Made by a program: the position numbers and the translations under genes. 64,000 nucleotides of DNA, from assembly GCF_007681555.1 (NCBI RefSeq), contig NZ_VELE01000003.1:280585-344584 (forward strand). The letters are read 5' to 3'. Of this stretch, positions 1 through 8,395 are shown in pieces. Under the pieces are notes generated by a model, which had not been told where the DNA came from, made no database searches, and saw nothing but the letters and a program-made list of their open reading frames with translations. Positions within the stretch are counted from its first letter, which is position 1. Each line of letters starts with the position of its first letter. Source of the DNA: Kocuria salsicia (GTDB lineage: Bacteria > Actinomycetota > Actinomycetes > Actinomycetales > Micrococcaceae).

Positions 1-804
1 GTAGCCCAGCTCCTTGGCGAACTTCACGGCGTCGCGGTGCAGCGCCTCCCGGATCTCCTCGTCCAGGTGCGGGGCCGGTGCGATCTCGATGACCTTCTGG
101 TGGCGGCGCTGCAGCGAGCAGTCCCGCTCGAAGAGGTGCACAATCTCACCGTCGTTGTCCGCGAGCACCTGGACCTCGATGTGGCGGGGGCGCAGCACGG
201 CCTGCTCGATGAACACCGTGGGGTCCCCGAACGCGGTGTCCGCCTCGCGCATGGCGGCGTCCAGTGCGTCGGCGAGCTGCTCGGGCGCCTCGACCCGGCG
301 CATCCCGCGCCCACCGCCGCCGGCCACGGCCTTCACGAACACGGGGTAGCCGATCTTCTCGGCCTCGGCGATCAGGAACTCCTTGTCCGAGGACGGGTCC
401 GAGGACTCCAGGGTGGGGATCCCGGCGCGGCGGGCCGCGCGAAGCGCCGCCACCTTGTTGCCGGCGAGCTCGAGAATCTCCGCGCGCGGGCCCACGAAGG
501 TGATGCCCTCCGCGGCCGCGGCACGCGCGAGCTCCGGATTCTCGGAGAGGAAGCCGTAACCGGGGTAGATCGCGTCCGCGCCGGACTCCTTGGCCACGCG
601 GATGATCTCCGCGACGTCCAGGTACGCACGGACGGGGTGGCCGTCCTCACCGATGTGGTAGGCCTCGTCCGCCTTCTGACGGTGGATCGAGTTGCGGTCC
701 TCGTAGGGGAACACGGCCACGGTCTTGGCTCCGAGCTCGTACGCCGCTCGGAAGGCGCGGATGGCGATCTCGCCGCGGTTTGCCACCAGGATTTTGGAGA
801 ACAT
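1..804 (-). CDS. pyc: Pyruvate carboxylase, N-terminal part (runs off the left edge)
   Basis: Biotin-dependent carboxylation of pyruvate to oxaloacetate, an anaplerotic cytoplasmic enzyme. Only the first 268 codons are inside the window; the frame is open to base 1. The start is ATG, giving MFSKILVANRGEIAIRAFRA, the classic biotin-carboxylase opening. The ATP-grasp glycine loop (GGGGRGM, residues 162-168) and the ERDCSLQRRHQK signature (residues 227-238) are visible. The stretch around residues 30-60 (VFPYEDRNSIHRQKADEAY) resembles pyruvate carboxylase more than acetyl-CoA carboxylase subunits, which favours the single-chain enzyme, but the carboxyltransferase and biotin domains that would settle this lie outside. 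It is transcribed away from the ParA-like gene across about 230 bases. Confidence 0.88.
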   Translation of the reverse strand, partial: MFSKILVANRGEIAIRAFRAAYELGAKTVAVFPYEDRNSIHRQKADEAYHIGEDGHPVRAYLDVAEIIRVAKESGADAIYPGYGFLSENPELARAAAAEGITFVGPRAEILELAGNKVAALRAARRAGIPTLESSDPSSDKEFLIAEAEKIGYPVFVKAVAGGGGRGMRRVEAPEQLADALDAAMREADTAFGDPTVFIEQAVLRPRHIEVQVLADNDGEIVHLFERDCSLQRRHQKVIEIAPAPHLDEEIREALHRDAVKFAKELGY

Positions 805-1034
805 TGCTGTCGTTTCCGCGCGCGGGACCGGTGGGCCGCCGCGCACTGGGTGAGGGGTCGAGTACCGGGATCCATCTTACGTGAGCACCACCTCACACGA
901 CCCTCTCCGCCGTTTCGTGTCCACCGCCGCCCCCCCCCGCCACGCGATCCGCCCTCGCCGCCACCGGGAACTGCACCGATTAGCATGTACCTGTTGGTTG
1001 TAAAGCCCCATTTCAGATGACAGAAGGGTGATCC

Positions 1035-1874
1035 GTGCAGATCGTCAGCATCAGCAGCCTCAAGGGCGGCGTGGGCAAGTCCTCGGTGGTCCTGGGACTC
1101 GCGTCGGCGGCCCTGGAGGCTCGGGTCCCCACCCTGGTGGTGGACCTCGATCCGCACGGCGACGCCTCCACTGCGCTCGGGGTCCACGCCCGGGCGGGCC
1201 AGGACGTGGGCAGTGTGCTGCGCCGTCCCCGTAAAGGGGGACTTGCTGCGGTCGCAGCTCCGTCACCGTGGACGCGGCACCCCATCACCCCCGAGGTCAG
1301 CGGCACACAGCAGGATCCCGGCTGGCAGCCCGCCGGCTCCCCGGCCGTCGGACGGCCGGTGCTCGACGTCGCCCCCGGCTCCGCGGCGTCGTCTCACCTT
1401 GACCACGCGGCGTTCCGGACCAAGGACCTCAAACGACTCGAGACCGTCCTGCACGGGCTGGAGCGCTACGAGCTCGTCCTGATCGACTGCCCACCCACCC
1501 TGAGCGCCCTGACGCGCATGGCCTGGGCGGCCTCCCACATGGTGCTCTCCGTGGCCGAGCCGTCGCTCTTCTCGGTGGCGGGAACCAAGCGCACGATGTC
1601 CGCGCTCGCGCAGTTCGAGACCTCACGGATCTGGGCAGTGCCCGATGCCGGGGTGGTCGTAAACCGCTTCCGGGACGGCTCCGACGAGCAGCACCACCGC
1701 CTGCGGGAGCTGCAGGAACTCTTCGGCCAGCTCGTGGTAGACCCCGTGCTGCCGGACGCCCCCGTGGTGCAGCAGGCCCAGGGCGCGGCGTGGCCCGTGC
1801 ACCGTTGGCCGGGAACCGCTGCCTCGGACCTCGCGGGGCGGTTCAGCTCGATCCTCCAGGGCATGCTGCACTGA
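1035..1874 (+). CDS. Orphan ParA/MinD-like P-loop ATPase
   Basis: 279-residue ATPase of the ParA/MinD superfamily. The deviant Walker A is KGGVGKSS (residues 10-17), followed by VVDLDPHGD near residues 36-43 and the switch/Walker B stretch LIDCPPTLS. Start is GTG, with AGAAGGG a few bases upstream. The protein carries an unusual Pro/Ala-rich insertion around residues 75-115, between the Walker A and Walker B halves. No ParB, centromere-like repeats or partner gene is next to it, and a canonical parA sits elsewhere in the window (near 41 kb), so a role in positioning something other than the chromosome is possible. It faces the MerR gene tail to tail with 43 bases between. The family is clear; the substrate is unknown. 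Confidence 0.8.
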   Translation: MQIVSISSLKGGVGKSSVVLGLASAALEARVPTLVVDLDPHGDASTALGVHARAGQDVGSVLRRPRKGGLAAVAAPSPWTRHPITPEVSGTQQDPGWQPAGSPAVGRPVLDVAPGSAASSHLDHAAFRTKDLKRLETVLHGLERYELVLIDCPPTLSALTRMAWAASHMVLSVAEPSLFSVAGTKRTMSALAQFETSRIWAVPDAGVVVNRFRDGSDEQHHRLRELQELFGQLVVDPVLPDAPVVQQAQGAAWPVHRWPGTAASDLAGRFSSILQGMLH

Positions 1875-1917
1875 TGCCTCGGTGGGGGCGTGACGGACCG
1901 GGCACGACGACGCCGCG

Positions 1918-2532
1918 TCAGCCCGCGTTCTTCTTGCGCCGCCTTGCGCGGCGGGCGGAGAGCTCGTCCTCCGGGAAGGTGTCGGGTTGGGATGACCCGT
2001 CGAGGGCCGCGTGCTCCGCAGGCATCGAGGCGAGCGTGGCCTCCACCTCGCGCCACACGCGTCCCACGGCGATGCCGAACACGCCCTGGCCGCCCTGCAC
2101 GAGGTCGATCACCTCGTTCGGGGAGGTGCACTCGTAGACGCTCGCGCCGTCGGACATCAGCGTCAGCCGGGTGAGGTCCTCCATCCCCCGCAGCCGCAGC
2201 GCGCCCACGGCGGAGCGGATCTGCTGGAGGGACACCCCTGTGTCGAGCAGTCGCTTGACCACTTTGAGCACGAGGATGTCCCGGAAGCTGTAGAGCCGCT
2301 GCGAACCCGATCCCTTCGCACCGCGCACGGTGGGCTCCACGAGGCTGGTACGGGCCCAGTAGTCCAGCTGGCGGTAGGAGATTCCCGCGGCCTTGCACGC
2401 GGTGGGGCCGCGGAATCCCACGGTCTCGTCGTAGCTGCCGAGGTCCTCCGAGAAGAGCATCTCCTGCGTGCCACCGGCCAGGGAGGAGGCACGCAACTGC
2501 GCCGCGTCGAACGGCAGCTCCGGGTTGCTCAA
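1918..2532 (-). CDS. MerR-family regulator (Rv1830/ResR-like)
   Basis: MerR-type DNA-binding protein, 204 residues. The winged-helix segment includes GISYRQLDYWARTSLVEPT, followed by SQRLYSFRDILVLKVVKRLL, and there is no metal-binding Cys cluster. Position immediately after gcvH-garA-ftsR-DUF151 matches Mycobacterium Rv1830 (ResR/McdR), a regulator linked to growth and division; orthology is inferred from order and domain, not tested. I chose the TTG start because GAGGAGG lies 4 bases upstream; the longer reading with 11 extra residues has no ribosome site. The C-terminus is basic (RRARRRKKNAG). It is separated from the DUF151 gene by about 190 bases, so it may have its own promoter. Confidence 0.8.
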   Translation of the reverse strand: MSNPELPFDAAQLRASSLAGGTQEMLFSEDLGSYDETVGFRGPTACKAAGISYRQLDYWARTSLVEPTVRGAKGSGSQRLYSFRDILVLKVVKRLLDTGVSLQQIRSAVGALRLRGMEDLTRLTLMSDGASVYECTSPNEVIDLVQGGQGVFGIAVGRVWREVEATLASMPAEHAALDGSSQPDTFPEDELSARRARRRKKNAG

Positions 2533-2725
2533 GCGTCCTCCTCGTGGATGGGGGGTGGTGCGCACGGACCGCGCCCGGTGATTTCGGCCGGTGCTCCCGG
2601 ATGACCGGGCGGGTGCTCGGGTGATGTCCTCCGACGGTAGACCCGGCCGGGGACCGGGTCAAAGACATACCGCGCGGCTGCGACCGTGTCGCCAGCCTAC
2701 CCGCCGCGGGTGCCCGCACGGTGAT

Positions 2726-3238
2726 TCAGGACTGGAAGTCCTCCGGGTCCACCTGGTCCAGGAAGTCTCGGAACTCCCGCACCTGAGCCTCTGCCTCCCG
2801 TGGCGCGTCCCCCGCCTGTTCCCGCAGTTCGCCGTCCGCGCTCAGCACCAGCCCGGCCTCGTCCAGCACGGCGGTGGCGCAGCGGACGGGGCAGCCTGTG
2901 CGCGCAGCGAGCGCGAGGGCGTCCGAGGCACGGGCGTCCACCACGGTGGAGTCGTCAAACGTGATGGCCGCGTGGAAGACGGTGTCCTCCACCGTGTGCA
3001 CGACCACGCCGGTCACGCTGCGGCCGAGCGCCCCGACCACCGAGAGCAGCAGGTCGTGCGTGAGGGGGCGAGGTGGCCGGATGCCCTGCAGTGCGAAGAC
3101 GATGGAGGTGGCCTCGTTGGTCCCCACCCAGATGGGCAGCCGGCGCGCACCGGCGGCCTCCTTGAGGACCACCACGGGCTGACCGCTGGGCACGTCCATG
3201 CGCACGCCGGCAATCTCCATGAGGACGTCCGCGCTCAC
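2726..3238 (-). CDS. DUF151 bifunctional nuclease-domain protein (Rv1829-like)
   Basis: 170-residue protein of the bifunctional nuclease (BFN, DUF151) family. The conserved core is visible as VVLKEAAGARRLPIWVG, then EATSIVFALQGI, then VDARASDALALAARTGCPV, which are the hallmark stretches of the fold. Plant and Thermotoga members have been linked to nuclease activity; the actinobacterial ones are uncharacterised and conserved beside ftsR. I use the GTG whose first bases overlap the ftsR stop (GTGA), with GGGAG upstream; longer readings into ftsR are unlikely. The overlap implies translational coupling with ftsR. The C-terminal tail is Glu-rich. Confidence 0.82.
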   Translation of the reverse strand: MSADVLMEIAGVRMDVPSGQPVVVLKEAAGARRLPIWVGTNEATSIVFALQGIRPPRPLTHDLLLSVVGALGRSVTGVVVHTVEDTVFHAAITFDDSTVVDARASDALALAARTGCPVRCATAVLDEAGLVLSADGELREQAGDAPREAEAQVREFRDFLDQVDPEDFQS

Positions 3239-4005
3239 CGGGTGCTCCCGGACCGCTCTTGAGCCTCTAGCCCGCGGACGGTGTCGTCCACCTGCGCGTT
3301 CACCATGGCGGACATCATCGACAGGCACAGGGACGAGATCTCCCTGGCGCGGTGCACGGCAATCTGCCGGGTCTCCGGGTCACGCCGGTTGCGCAGGGGC
3401 GAGACACTGCCGTCCACGAGGGCCACGATCCGCTCGGACGCCCCGCGCAGCACCCGCAGGTGGCGCGGTTCGATGCCGTAGCCGCTGAGCCGGCCCGCCG
3501 CCTCGGCAATCGCCAGCGCACGGTCGTCGAACTCTCCCGAGCGCTCCACGATGAGTCCGTGGTTGAGCAGCTCGCGCACCAGGGGCACCTCGGAACTGGA
3601 GCGCGCCGCGAGCTCGCGCAGGGTGTAGCGGCGCCCGCTGGGGGGCCCGGCGACTGGGGCGGCGACGTCGTCGGACGGCTGCATTCCAACGGAGGGCGAC
3701 GACGTCGCGTCCGGGACCTGGCGCTCGGAACCGGCCGCAGGGTCCAGGCCGCGGTCCAGGCGGTCCCGGATCACGCGCAGGGGCAGGTAACGCTCCTGCT
3801 GCAGGGACAGCACCGTCTCCAGACGCTCAACGTCCTCCTCAGAGTACTTCCGGTACCCGGACGCCGTGCGCTGCGGGTGCACGAGCCCCTGGTCCTCCAG
3901 GAATCGCACCTTGGACGCGCTCAGGTCCGGGAAACGGGGTTGCAACCGACGCAGCAGGGCGCCGATGCCCAGCCGCGTGGTCTGCTGCTGCTCGGGTTTA
4001 GACAT
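3235..4005 (-). CDS. ftsR: MerR-family regulator FtsR
   Basis: 256-residue MerR-type regulator. The N-terminus carries the winged helix: residues around LGIGALLRRLQPRFPDLSAS, then KVRFLEDQGLVHPQRTASGY and RKYSEEDVERLETVLSLQQ. A long helical effector region follows, with a variable Ser/Pro/Val-rich linker at about residues 85-125. Gene order gcvH-garA-this gene-DUF151 equals Rv1826-Rv1829; the Corynebacterium orthologue FtsR activates ftsZ. Function here is inferred from that synteny. The ATG start is 8 bases after the garA stop, and the stop overlaps the DUF151 start. No clear ribosome site is seen, so reinitiation after garA is likely. Confidence 0.85.
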   Translation of the reverse strand: MSKPEQQQTTRLGIGALLRRLQPRFPDLSASKVRFLEDQGLVHPQRTASGYRKYSEEDVERLETVLSLQQERYLPLRVIRDRLDRGLDPAAGSERQVPDATSSPSVGMQPSDDVAAPVAGPPSGRRYTLRELAARSSSEVPLVRELLNHGLIVERSGEFDDRALAIAEAAGRLSGYGIEPRHLRVLRGASERIVALVDGSVSPLRNRRDPETRQIAVHRAREISSLCLSMMSAMVNAQVDDTVRGLEAQERSGSTR

Positions 4006-4013
4006 GGAGCGCG

Positions 4014-4457
4014 TCAGGCCCTGTTCTGCACAGAATGGTAGAAGGTGAAGCGAAACTTGCCGATCTGCACCTCGTCGCCGTTCTCCAGCACCTTGGTGTT
4101 CACACGGTCGCTGTTCACGTAGGTCCCGTTGAGGGAGGACTGGTCCACCACCTCGAAGGTGTGGTCGCGCCGGATGAACTCCGCGTGGCGCCGGGACACC
4201 GTGACGTCGTCCAGGAACACTGAGCACGCGGGGTGCCTCCCGGCCACGATCTCGTCCCGGTCCAGCAGGAACCGAGCGCCGGTCAGCCCGCCGTTGGTCT
4301 CCAGCAGCAGGGCGGAGCCGGGGGGCAGGGACGCCACCGCGTTCTGCTCGCCCTCCGTCAGCTTGTGGTGCGCCGCGGTCGAGAGCACGTCCGCGACGAT
4401 CTGGATGGACGTGGTCTCCGGACCGGTCCCGGCCTCGGACTTCTCTTGATTGGACAT
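4014..4457 (-). CDS. garA: FHA-domain regulator GarA/OdhI
   Basis: 147-residue forkhead-associated protein. In actinobacteria GarA/OdhI binds and inhibits 2-oxoglutarate dehydrogenase and tunes glutamate metabolism; phosphorylation of an N-terminal ETT motif by PknB/PknG switches it off. The motif is present as PETTSI (residues 13-18), so the switch is probably conserved. The FHA domain is complete: GR (73-74), SRRH (88-91) and NGT (110-112) are the phosphothreonine-binding residues. Length is typical. The gene lies 31 bases after gcvH and 8 before ftsR in an apparent operon. Confidence 0.93.
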   Translation of the reverse strand: MSNQEKSEAGTGPETTSIQIVADVLSTAAHHKLTEGEQNAVASLPPGSALLLETNGGLTGARFLLDRDEIVAGRHPACSVFLDDVTVSRRHAEFIRRDHTFEVVDQSSLNGTYVNSDRVNTKVLENGDEVQIGKFRFTFYHSVQNRA

Positions 4458-4488
4458 GGATCCCCTCACCTCACGTGAAGTGTCGTTG

Positions 4489-4875
4489 TTAGTCCAGCAG
4501 CTGCTGGTAAGCCTGTGCGTCCAGCAGGTCCGCGGGGGCCTCCCCCGAGCCCGCACGCACCGTGAAGAGCCATCCCGCCTCGTAGGGAGACTCGTTGAGC
4601 AGCCCGGGGTTCTCCACGAGCTCCTCGTTGACGCCGACGATCTCACCGCTGACCGGGGCGAAGAGGTCGCTCACGGACTTGGTGGACTCGATCTCACCCA
4701 CCACGTCCCCCGCGGCCAGGGTGTCCCCGACCTCGGGGAGCTGGACGAAGACGACCTCGCCCAGTTCGCTCTGTGCGTGGTCCGTGATGCCCACACGGAA
4801 CGTGTCGTCCTCGTGGAGGTCCTCGACCCACTCGTGCTCTGCCGTGTACGCGAGTTCTGCGGGAATGTTGGTCAT
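4489..4875 (-). CDS. gcvH: Glycine cleavage system H protein
   Basis: 128-residue lipoyl carrier of the glycine cleavage system, which shuttles the aminomethyl group between the P, T and L proteins. The lipoylated lysine is K66 in EIESTKSVSD; EHEWV (residues 13-17) near the start is also typical. Full family length. No gcvP or gcvT is near; instead it leads the garA-ftsR-DUF151 group, as in Mycobacterium. It is transcribed divergently from the potassium transporter gene across about 160 bases. Confidence 0.95.
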   Translation of the reverse strand: MTNIPAELAYTAEHEWVEDLHEDDTFRVGITDHAQSELGEVVFVQLPEVGDTLAAGDVVGEIESTKSVSDLFAPVSGEIVGVNEELVENPGLLNESPYEAGWLFTVRAGSGEAPADLLDAQAYQQLLD

Positions 4876-5022
4876 GTCGGTCAGTTTAGGGCACGCACGG
4901 TGCAGTAGCGGCCATCACACGCGCGCCCGCGGGAGGTGCCGCCCCCGGCCTGCCGGAGCGTCACGGCACGCGGCAAGCCCACGGGCCTCGTACGGGGGTT
5001 ACCGAGGGCCCTCGGACGGGTG

Positions 5023-5028
5023 TACTTT
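5023..5028 (+). promoter_or_regulatory. Putative -10 box for a leaderless trkH transcript
   Basis: TACTTT fits the actinobacterial TANNNT -10 consensus and ends 6 bases before the GTG codon at 5035. That spacing would place the transcription start on the start codon. No Shine-Dalgarno sequence lies upstream of the GTG, which fits a leaderless mRNA. No convincing -35 box is seen. Confidence 0.45.
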
Positions 5029-5034
5029 TGCCCG

Positions 5035-6474
5035 GTGCCCATTACCGAGGCGTTCCGTCAGGCCGCGATCCGCTCGCAGACGAACGGTTCCAGGATCCCC
5101 CGCGCGGTGCCGCTGCTGCGAAGTCGTCCGGACCCGCTGCACCTCCACGAGCTGACCCCTGCGCGCTCGGCAAGGGTCCTCGTCACCGCCTTCCTGCTCG
5201 CCCTGCTGACCGGCACGGGTCTGCTCATGCTGCCCGTGTCCACCGTGGACCCGGGCAGCGCGGAGGCGATCACCGCGGCCTTCACCGCCACGTCCGCCCT
5301 GTGCGTGACGGGCCTGGTAACCGTGGACACCGCCACCTACTGGACCCCGTTCGGTCAGGTGGTGATCATCTGCCTGATCCAGGTGGGCGGCCTGGGCGTC
5401 ATGACGTTCACTACCATGCTGGGCATCCTGCTGGCCCGCAAGTTCGGGCTGTCCACGCGGCTGCTCGCCAACGTGGAGACCAAGTCCCGCGGCGGAGCCC
5501 GTCAGGTGGTCGCGCGCATCGTGCTGACCACCGCGGTGATCGAGACCGCCGCCGCGGGGATCCTTTTCCTGCGGTTCTGGGGCTACTACCACTACTCCCC
5601 CGGCGCGGCACTGGCCCACGGGGCGTTCCACGCGGTGTCCGCCTTCAACAACGCCGGGTTCGCGCTCTACTCCCTGAACGTCATGGACTTCTCCGGCGAC
5701 CCGTGGATCCTTCTGACGCTGGCCGCGTGCGTGATCCTGGGTGGGCTGGGCTTCCCCGTGCTCTACGAGCTGCGCCGCCACATCCGCACCCCGCGGCTCT
5801 GGAGCATGAACACGCGCCTGGTGCTGCTCGCCACACCCGTGCTGCTGCTCGGCGGCACGGTGTTCCTGGCTGTACTGGAGTGGAACAACTCGCAGACCCT
5901 GGGGCAGGAGTCCCCCGCGGTGAAAGTGCTCAATGCGTTCTTCCAGTCCACGATCGCCCGCACCGCCGGGTTCAACAGCATCGACATCTCCCACATGCAC
6001 CCCGTGTCCTGGCTGGGGCTGGACATCCTCATGTTCATCGGCGGCGGACCTGCCGGAACCGCGGGCGGCCTGAAGGTCACCACGTTCGGCGTGCTCTTCT
6101 TCATCGCCCTCACGGAGATCCGCGGCGGGGCGGCCGTCCCCGTGCTCGGCAAGCAGCTCTCCCGCTCCGTGCAGCGCGAGGCCATGACGGTGGTGGTCCT
6201 GGCCACCGGTGCGGTGATCGGCGGCACCATGCTCATCATGCTCACGGACGAGTCCCTGGGCCTGGACCGGGTGCTCTTCGAGTGCATCTCCGCGTTCGCC
6301 ACCGTGGGACTGAGCACGGGCATCACCCCCACGCTGCCGGTCTTCGCGCAGTGCGTGCTGATCGCCCTGATGTTCATGGGACGTCTGGGCCCTGTCACGG
6401 TGGCCGCCGCGATCGCCTTCGGCCGCAGGCCGCCCGCCTACGAGCTGCCCAAGGAACGCCCGCTGATCGGCTGA
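5035..6474 (+). CDS. TrkH/KtrB-family potassium uptake channel subunit
   Basis: 479-residue membrane subunit of a Trk/Ktr potassium uptake system. The four-fold repeat of this family is visible through its four filter loops: TSALCVTGL, SAFNNAGF, ARTAGFNS and SAFATVGLST, each followed by a hydrophobic helix. Paired helices fill the rest. Length and the single regulatory partner suggest the Ktr type rather than E. coli TrkH. The GTG start is supported by a -10 box 6 bases upstream; the same frame stays open for 33 more codons, but these look like noncoding sequence. The TrkA-type regulatory gene follows after 83 bases. Confidence 0.9.
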   Translation: MPITEAFRQAAIRSQTNGSRIPRAVPLLRSRPDPLHLHELTPARSARVLVTAFLLALLTGTGLLMLPVSTVDPGSAEAITAAFTATSALCVTGLVTVDTATYWTPFGQVVIICLIQVGGLGVMTFTTMLGILLARKFGLSTRLLANVETKSRGGARQVVARIVLTTAVIETAAAGILFLRFWGYYHYSPGAALAHGAFHAVSAFNNAGFALYSLNVMDFSGDPWILLTLAACVILGGLGFPVLYELRRHIRTPRLWSMNTRLVLLATPVLLLGGTVFLAVLEWNNSQTLGQESPAVKVLNAFFQSTIARTAGFNSIDISHMHPVSWLGLDILMFIGGGPAGTAGGLKVTTFGVLFFIALTEIRGGAAVPVLGKQLSRSVQREAMTVVVLATGAVIGGTMLIMLTDESLGLDRVLFECISAFATVGLSTGITPTLPVFAQCVLIALMFMGRLGPVTVAAAIAFGRRPPAYELPKERPLIG

Positions 6475-6557
6475 CGCCCCCGGACGCACGACGTCGTCCT
6501 CCCCCCTTTCCCCGCGCGCCGCAAACGCGGCGCGCACCGACCCGAGAGGCGGTTCAC

Positions 6558-7247
6558 ATGTTCGGATCCCACCCCGCAGAGTCTTCCCGCAAGGGCATGT
6601 CCAATGCCGTGGCGGTGATCGGCCTCGGCCGCTTTGGCGGCGCGCTGGCGCTGGAGCTGATGCGTAACGGCACGGACGTGCTCGGCGTGGACCACGACGA
6701 GGCCACGGTGCAGCGTTTCAACGGCAAGCTCACCTCCGTGGTGCGCGCGGACGCCACGGATGAGGACGTCCTGCGGGAACTGTCCGTCAACGAGTTCGAG
6801 CGCGCCGTGGTGGGGATCGGCTCGGACATCCAGGCGAGCATCCTCACGGCGTCGCGGCTCGTGAAGTTCGGCTGCCCGGCCATCTGGGCCAAGGCCATCA
6901 CCGAGCCGCACGCGGAGATCCTCACGCAGCTCGGAGTGCAGCACGTGGTCAACCCCGAGAGCGACATGGGCACCCGCGCCGCGCACCTGATCCAGCACCG
7001 GATCCTCGACTTCGTCCCCATCGACGACGGCTACGCGCTCGTGCGCTGCACCCCGCCGCTGCCCATCCAGCAGCGGCCCATGGACCTGCTCAACGTGCGG
7101 CAGAAGCTCGGGGTCTCGGTCGTCGCGGTGTGCCGTCCCGGTGGCCAGTGGGAGCCGATCGAGCCGGGGACCATGCTGTACCACGACGACCAGATCCTCG
7201 TCACCGGGCCCACCCGGAAGGTCGAGCGGTTCTCGAACCTGGCCTGA
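6558..7247 (+). CDS. TrkA/KtrA-type potassium channel regulatory subunit
   Basis: 229-residue cytoplasmic gating ring protein. An RCK (TrkA-N) Rossmann domain begins VAVIGLGRFGGALALEL (GxGxxG at GLGRFG) and the acidic end of strand 2 is GVDHDE, which binds NAD(H)/ATP-type ligands. A TrkA-C domain occupies about the last 80 residues (IDDGYALVRCTPPL to the end). One RCK unit per chain matches KtrA rather than the duplicated E. coli TrkA. ATG start with AGAGGCGG upstream. Its partner is the adjacent TrkH/KtrB gene. Confidence 0.92.
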   Translation: MFGSHPAESSRKGMSNAVAVIGLGRFGGALALELMRNGTDVLGVDHDEATVQRFNGKLTSVVRADATDEDVLRELSVNEFERAVVGIGSDIQASILTASRLVKFGCPAIWAKAITEPHAEILTQLGVQHVVNPESDMGTRAAHLIQHRILDFVPIDDGYALVRCTPPLPIQQRPMDLLNVRQKLGVSVVAVCRPGGQWEPIEPGTMLYHDDQILVTGPTRKVERFSNLA

Positions 7248-8340
7248 CGACGTCTGCCGGGACGGTCCCAGACGGTCGGCTCCGGTCTGCCGTGGCCAGC
7301 TGCGGGACTTCCGCGGCCGGCGTCGGCGATGCCACGGCGTGCGTCCGCCGAGACCGGGCGGGCTCCGACGTGTGCCTGTCCCCGGTGTCTGCACAGAGGT
7401 AGCGGGTCAGGCGCCGCAGCTCCCGCGACGACGGTACCTCGGCACGTTCCGTGGCGGCGAGGACGTCGAGGCCCACGGGTGACGACGCCGTGTCCTCGGG
7501 TCCGACCGCCACGACCACCGAGTGCGGTGGTGCCTGCGCGGGACGGCTCGTCCGCGCGACCGTGACGTAGCCGGCCACCGAGTGCGCGGCGAAACGGCGC
7601 AGCCCCGAGGGCGTGAGCACGTCCACGAGTGCCTTGACCCGGTGCACGGACGCCGGAGGATCCTCCAGCAGATCCGTGATCGTCGCAGGGTCCACCGGGG
7701 CGGGCACGTCGAGGCTCACCGCGCGGTGGTGGACGTGGTGCTCATGGCCGTGGTGGCCGTGCTCGCGCGGCGCCTCGCCGGTCTCCCAGAGGGGCAGCTG
7801 CGCACCCTCCGGGACGGTGTGCTCTGCGGCGTCGAAGAACAGCGCCGGGTCCACCGCCCCGTGAGGCGCGTCGAGGACCGTGGTGCGGGGAATGGCCGCG
7901 AGGACGCACTCGAGGGTGCGGGCAAGCTCCTCGGGTGGCGCGATGTCGGACTTGGTGAGCAGCACCACGGCCGCGGCCGTGACGTGCTGCTCCAGGTCCC
8001 AGCCGCCGGACTCCGCGTGGGCCACGTGGGGGGCGTCAAGGACCTCCACGAGGCCCCCGAAGCGGATGCTCGGGACCTCGCTGGCCAGCACGAGCTGGAT
8101 CAGTGCCGGGGGGCGCAGCGAGCCCGGACCCCTCGATCACGATCGCGTCCAGCTCCGTGGCCGGGCGGGAGAGGGCTGCCAGGGCAGAGTCCAGCTGACG
8201 CGGGTCGTCGATGCAGCACAGGCACCCGCCCGCGATCGACACGGGCTCGACCACCTGCCCGGCCACGACGGGGCCTTTCCGGATCGGGGGACCGCGGTGG
8301 GCGGTCTTCGGGTGGCCGGTGGTACCGGACCGGGGCCACG
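7201..8340 (-). pseudogene. CobW/G3E-family GTPase remnant (5'-truncated, frameshifted)
   Basis: Remnant of a COG0523 metal-homeostasis GTPase. From high to low coordinate, the frame holds VAGQVVEPVSIAGGCLCC and IDDPRQLDSALAALS, the conserved CxCC region, then VIEGSGLAAPP. At a run of C near 8111-8117 the frame shifts by one: removing one C would continue smoothly as APPALIQLVLASEV. The second frame then runs to a stop near 7201 and includes LLTKSD (the guanine-recognition NKxD-like motif) and a His-rich loop, HGHHGHEHHVHH. The P-loop and about 50 N-terminal residues that should precede the CxCC region are not found in any frame. The last 47 bases overlap the potassium regulator gene on the other strand. 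A sequencing error could explain the shift but not the missing P-loop. Confidence 0.7.
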
Positions 8341-8360
8341 GCGCGGCCCCGGGTCGCGGA

Positions 8361-8366
8361 TACACT
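8361..8366 (+). promoter_or_regulatory. Putative -10 box upstream of the CPA1 antiporter
   Basis: TACACT matches TANNNT and lies 29 bases before the GTG start, leaving room for a short leader containing GAAGGAG. No clear -35 box is visible. Confidence 0.3.
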
Positions 8367-8395
8367 CGGGGCGACGACGACGAAGGAGACACCCG

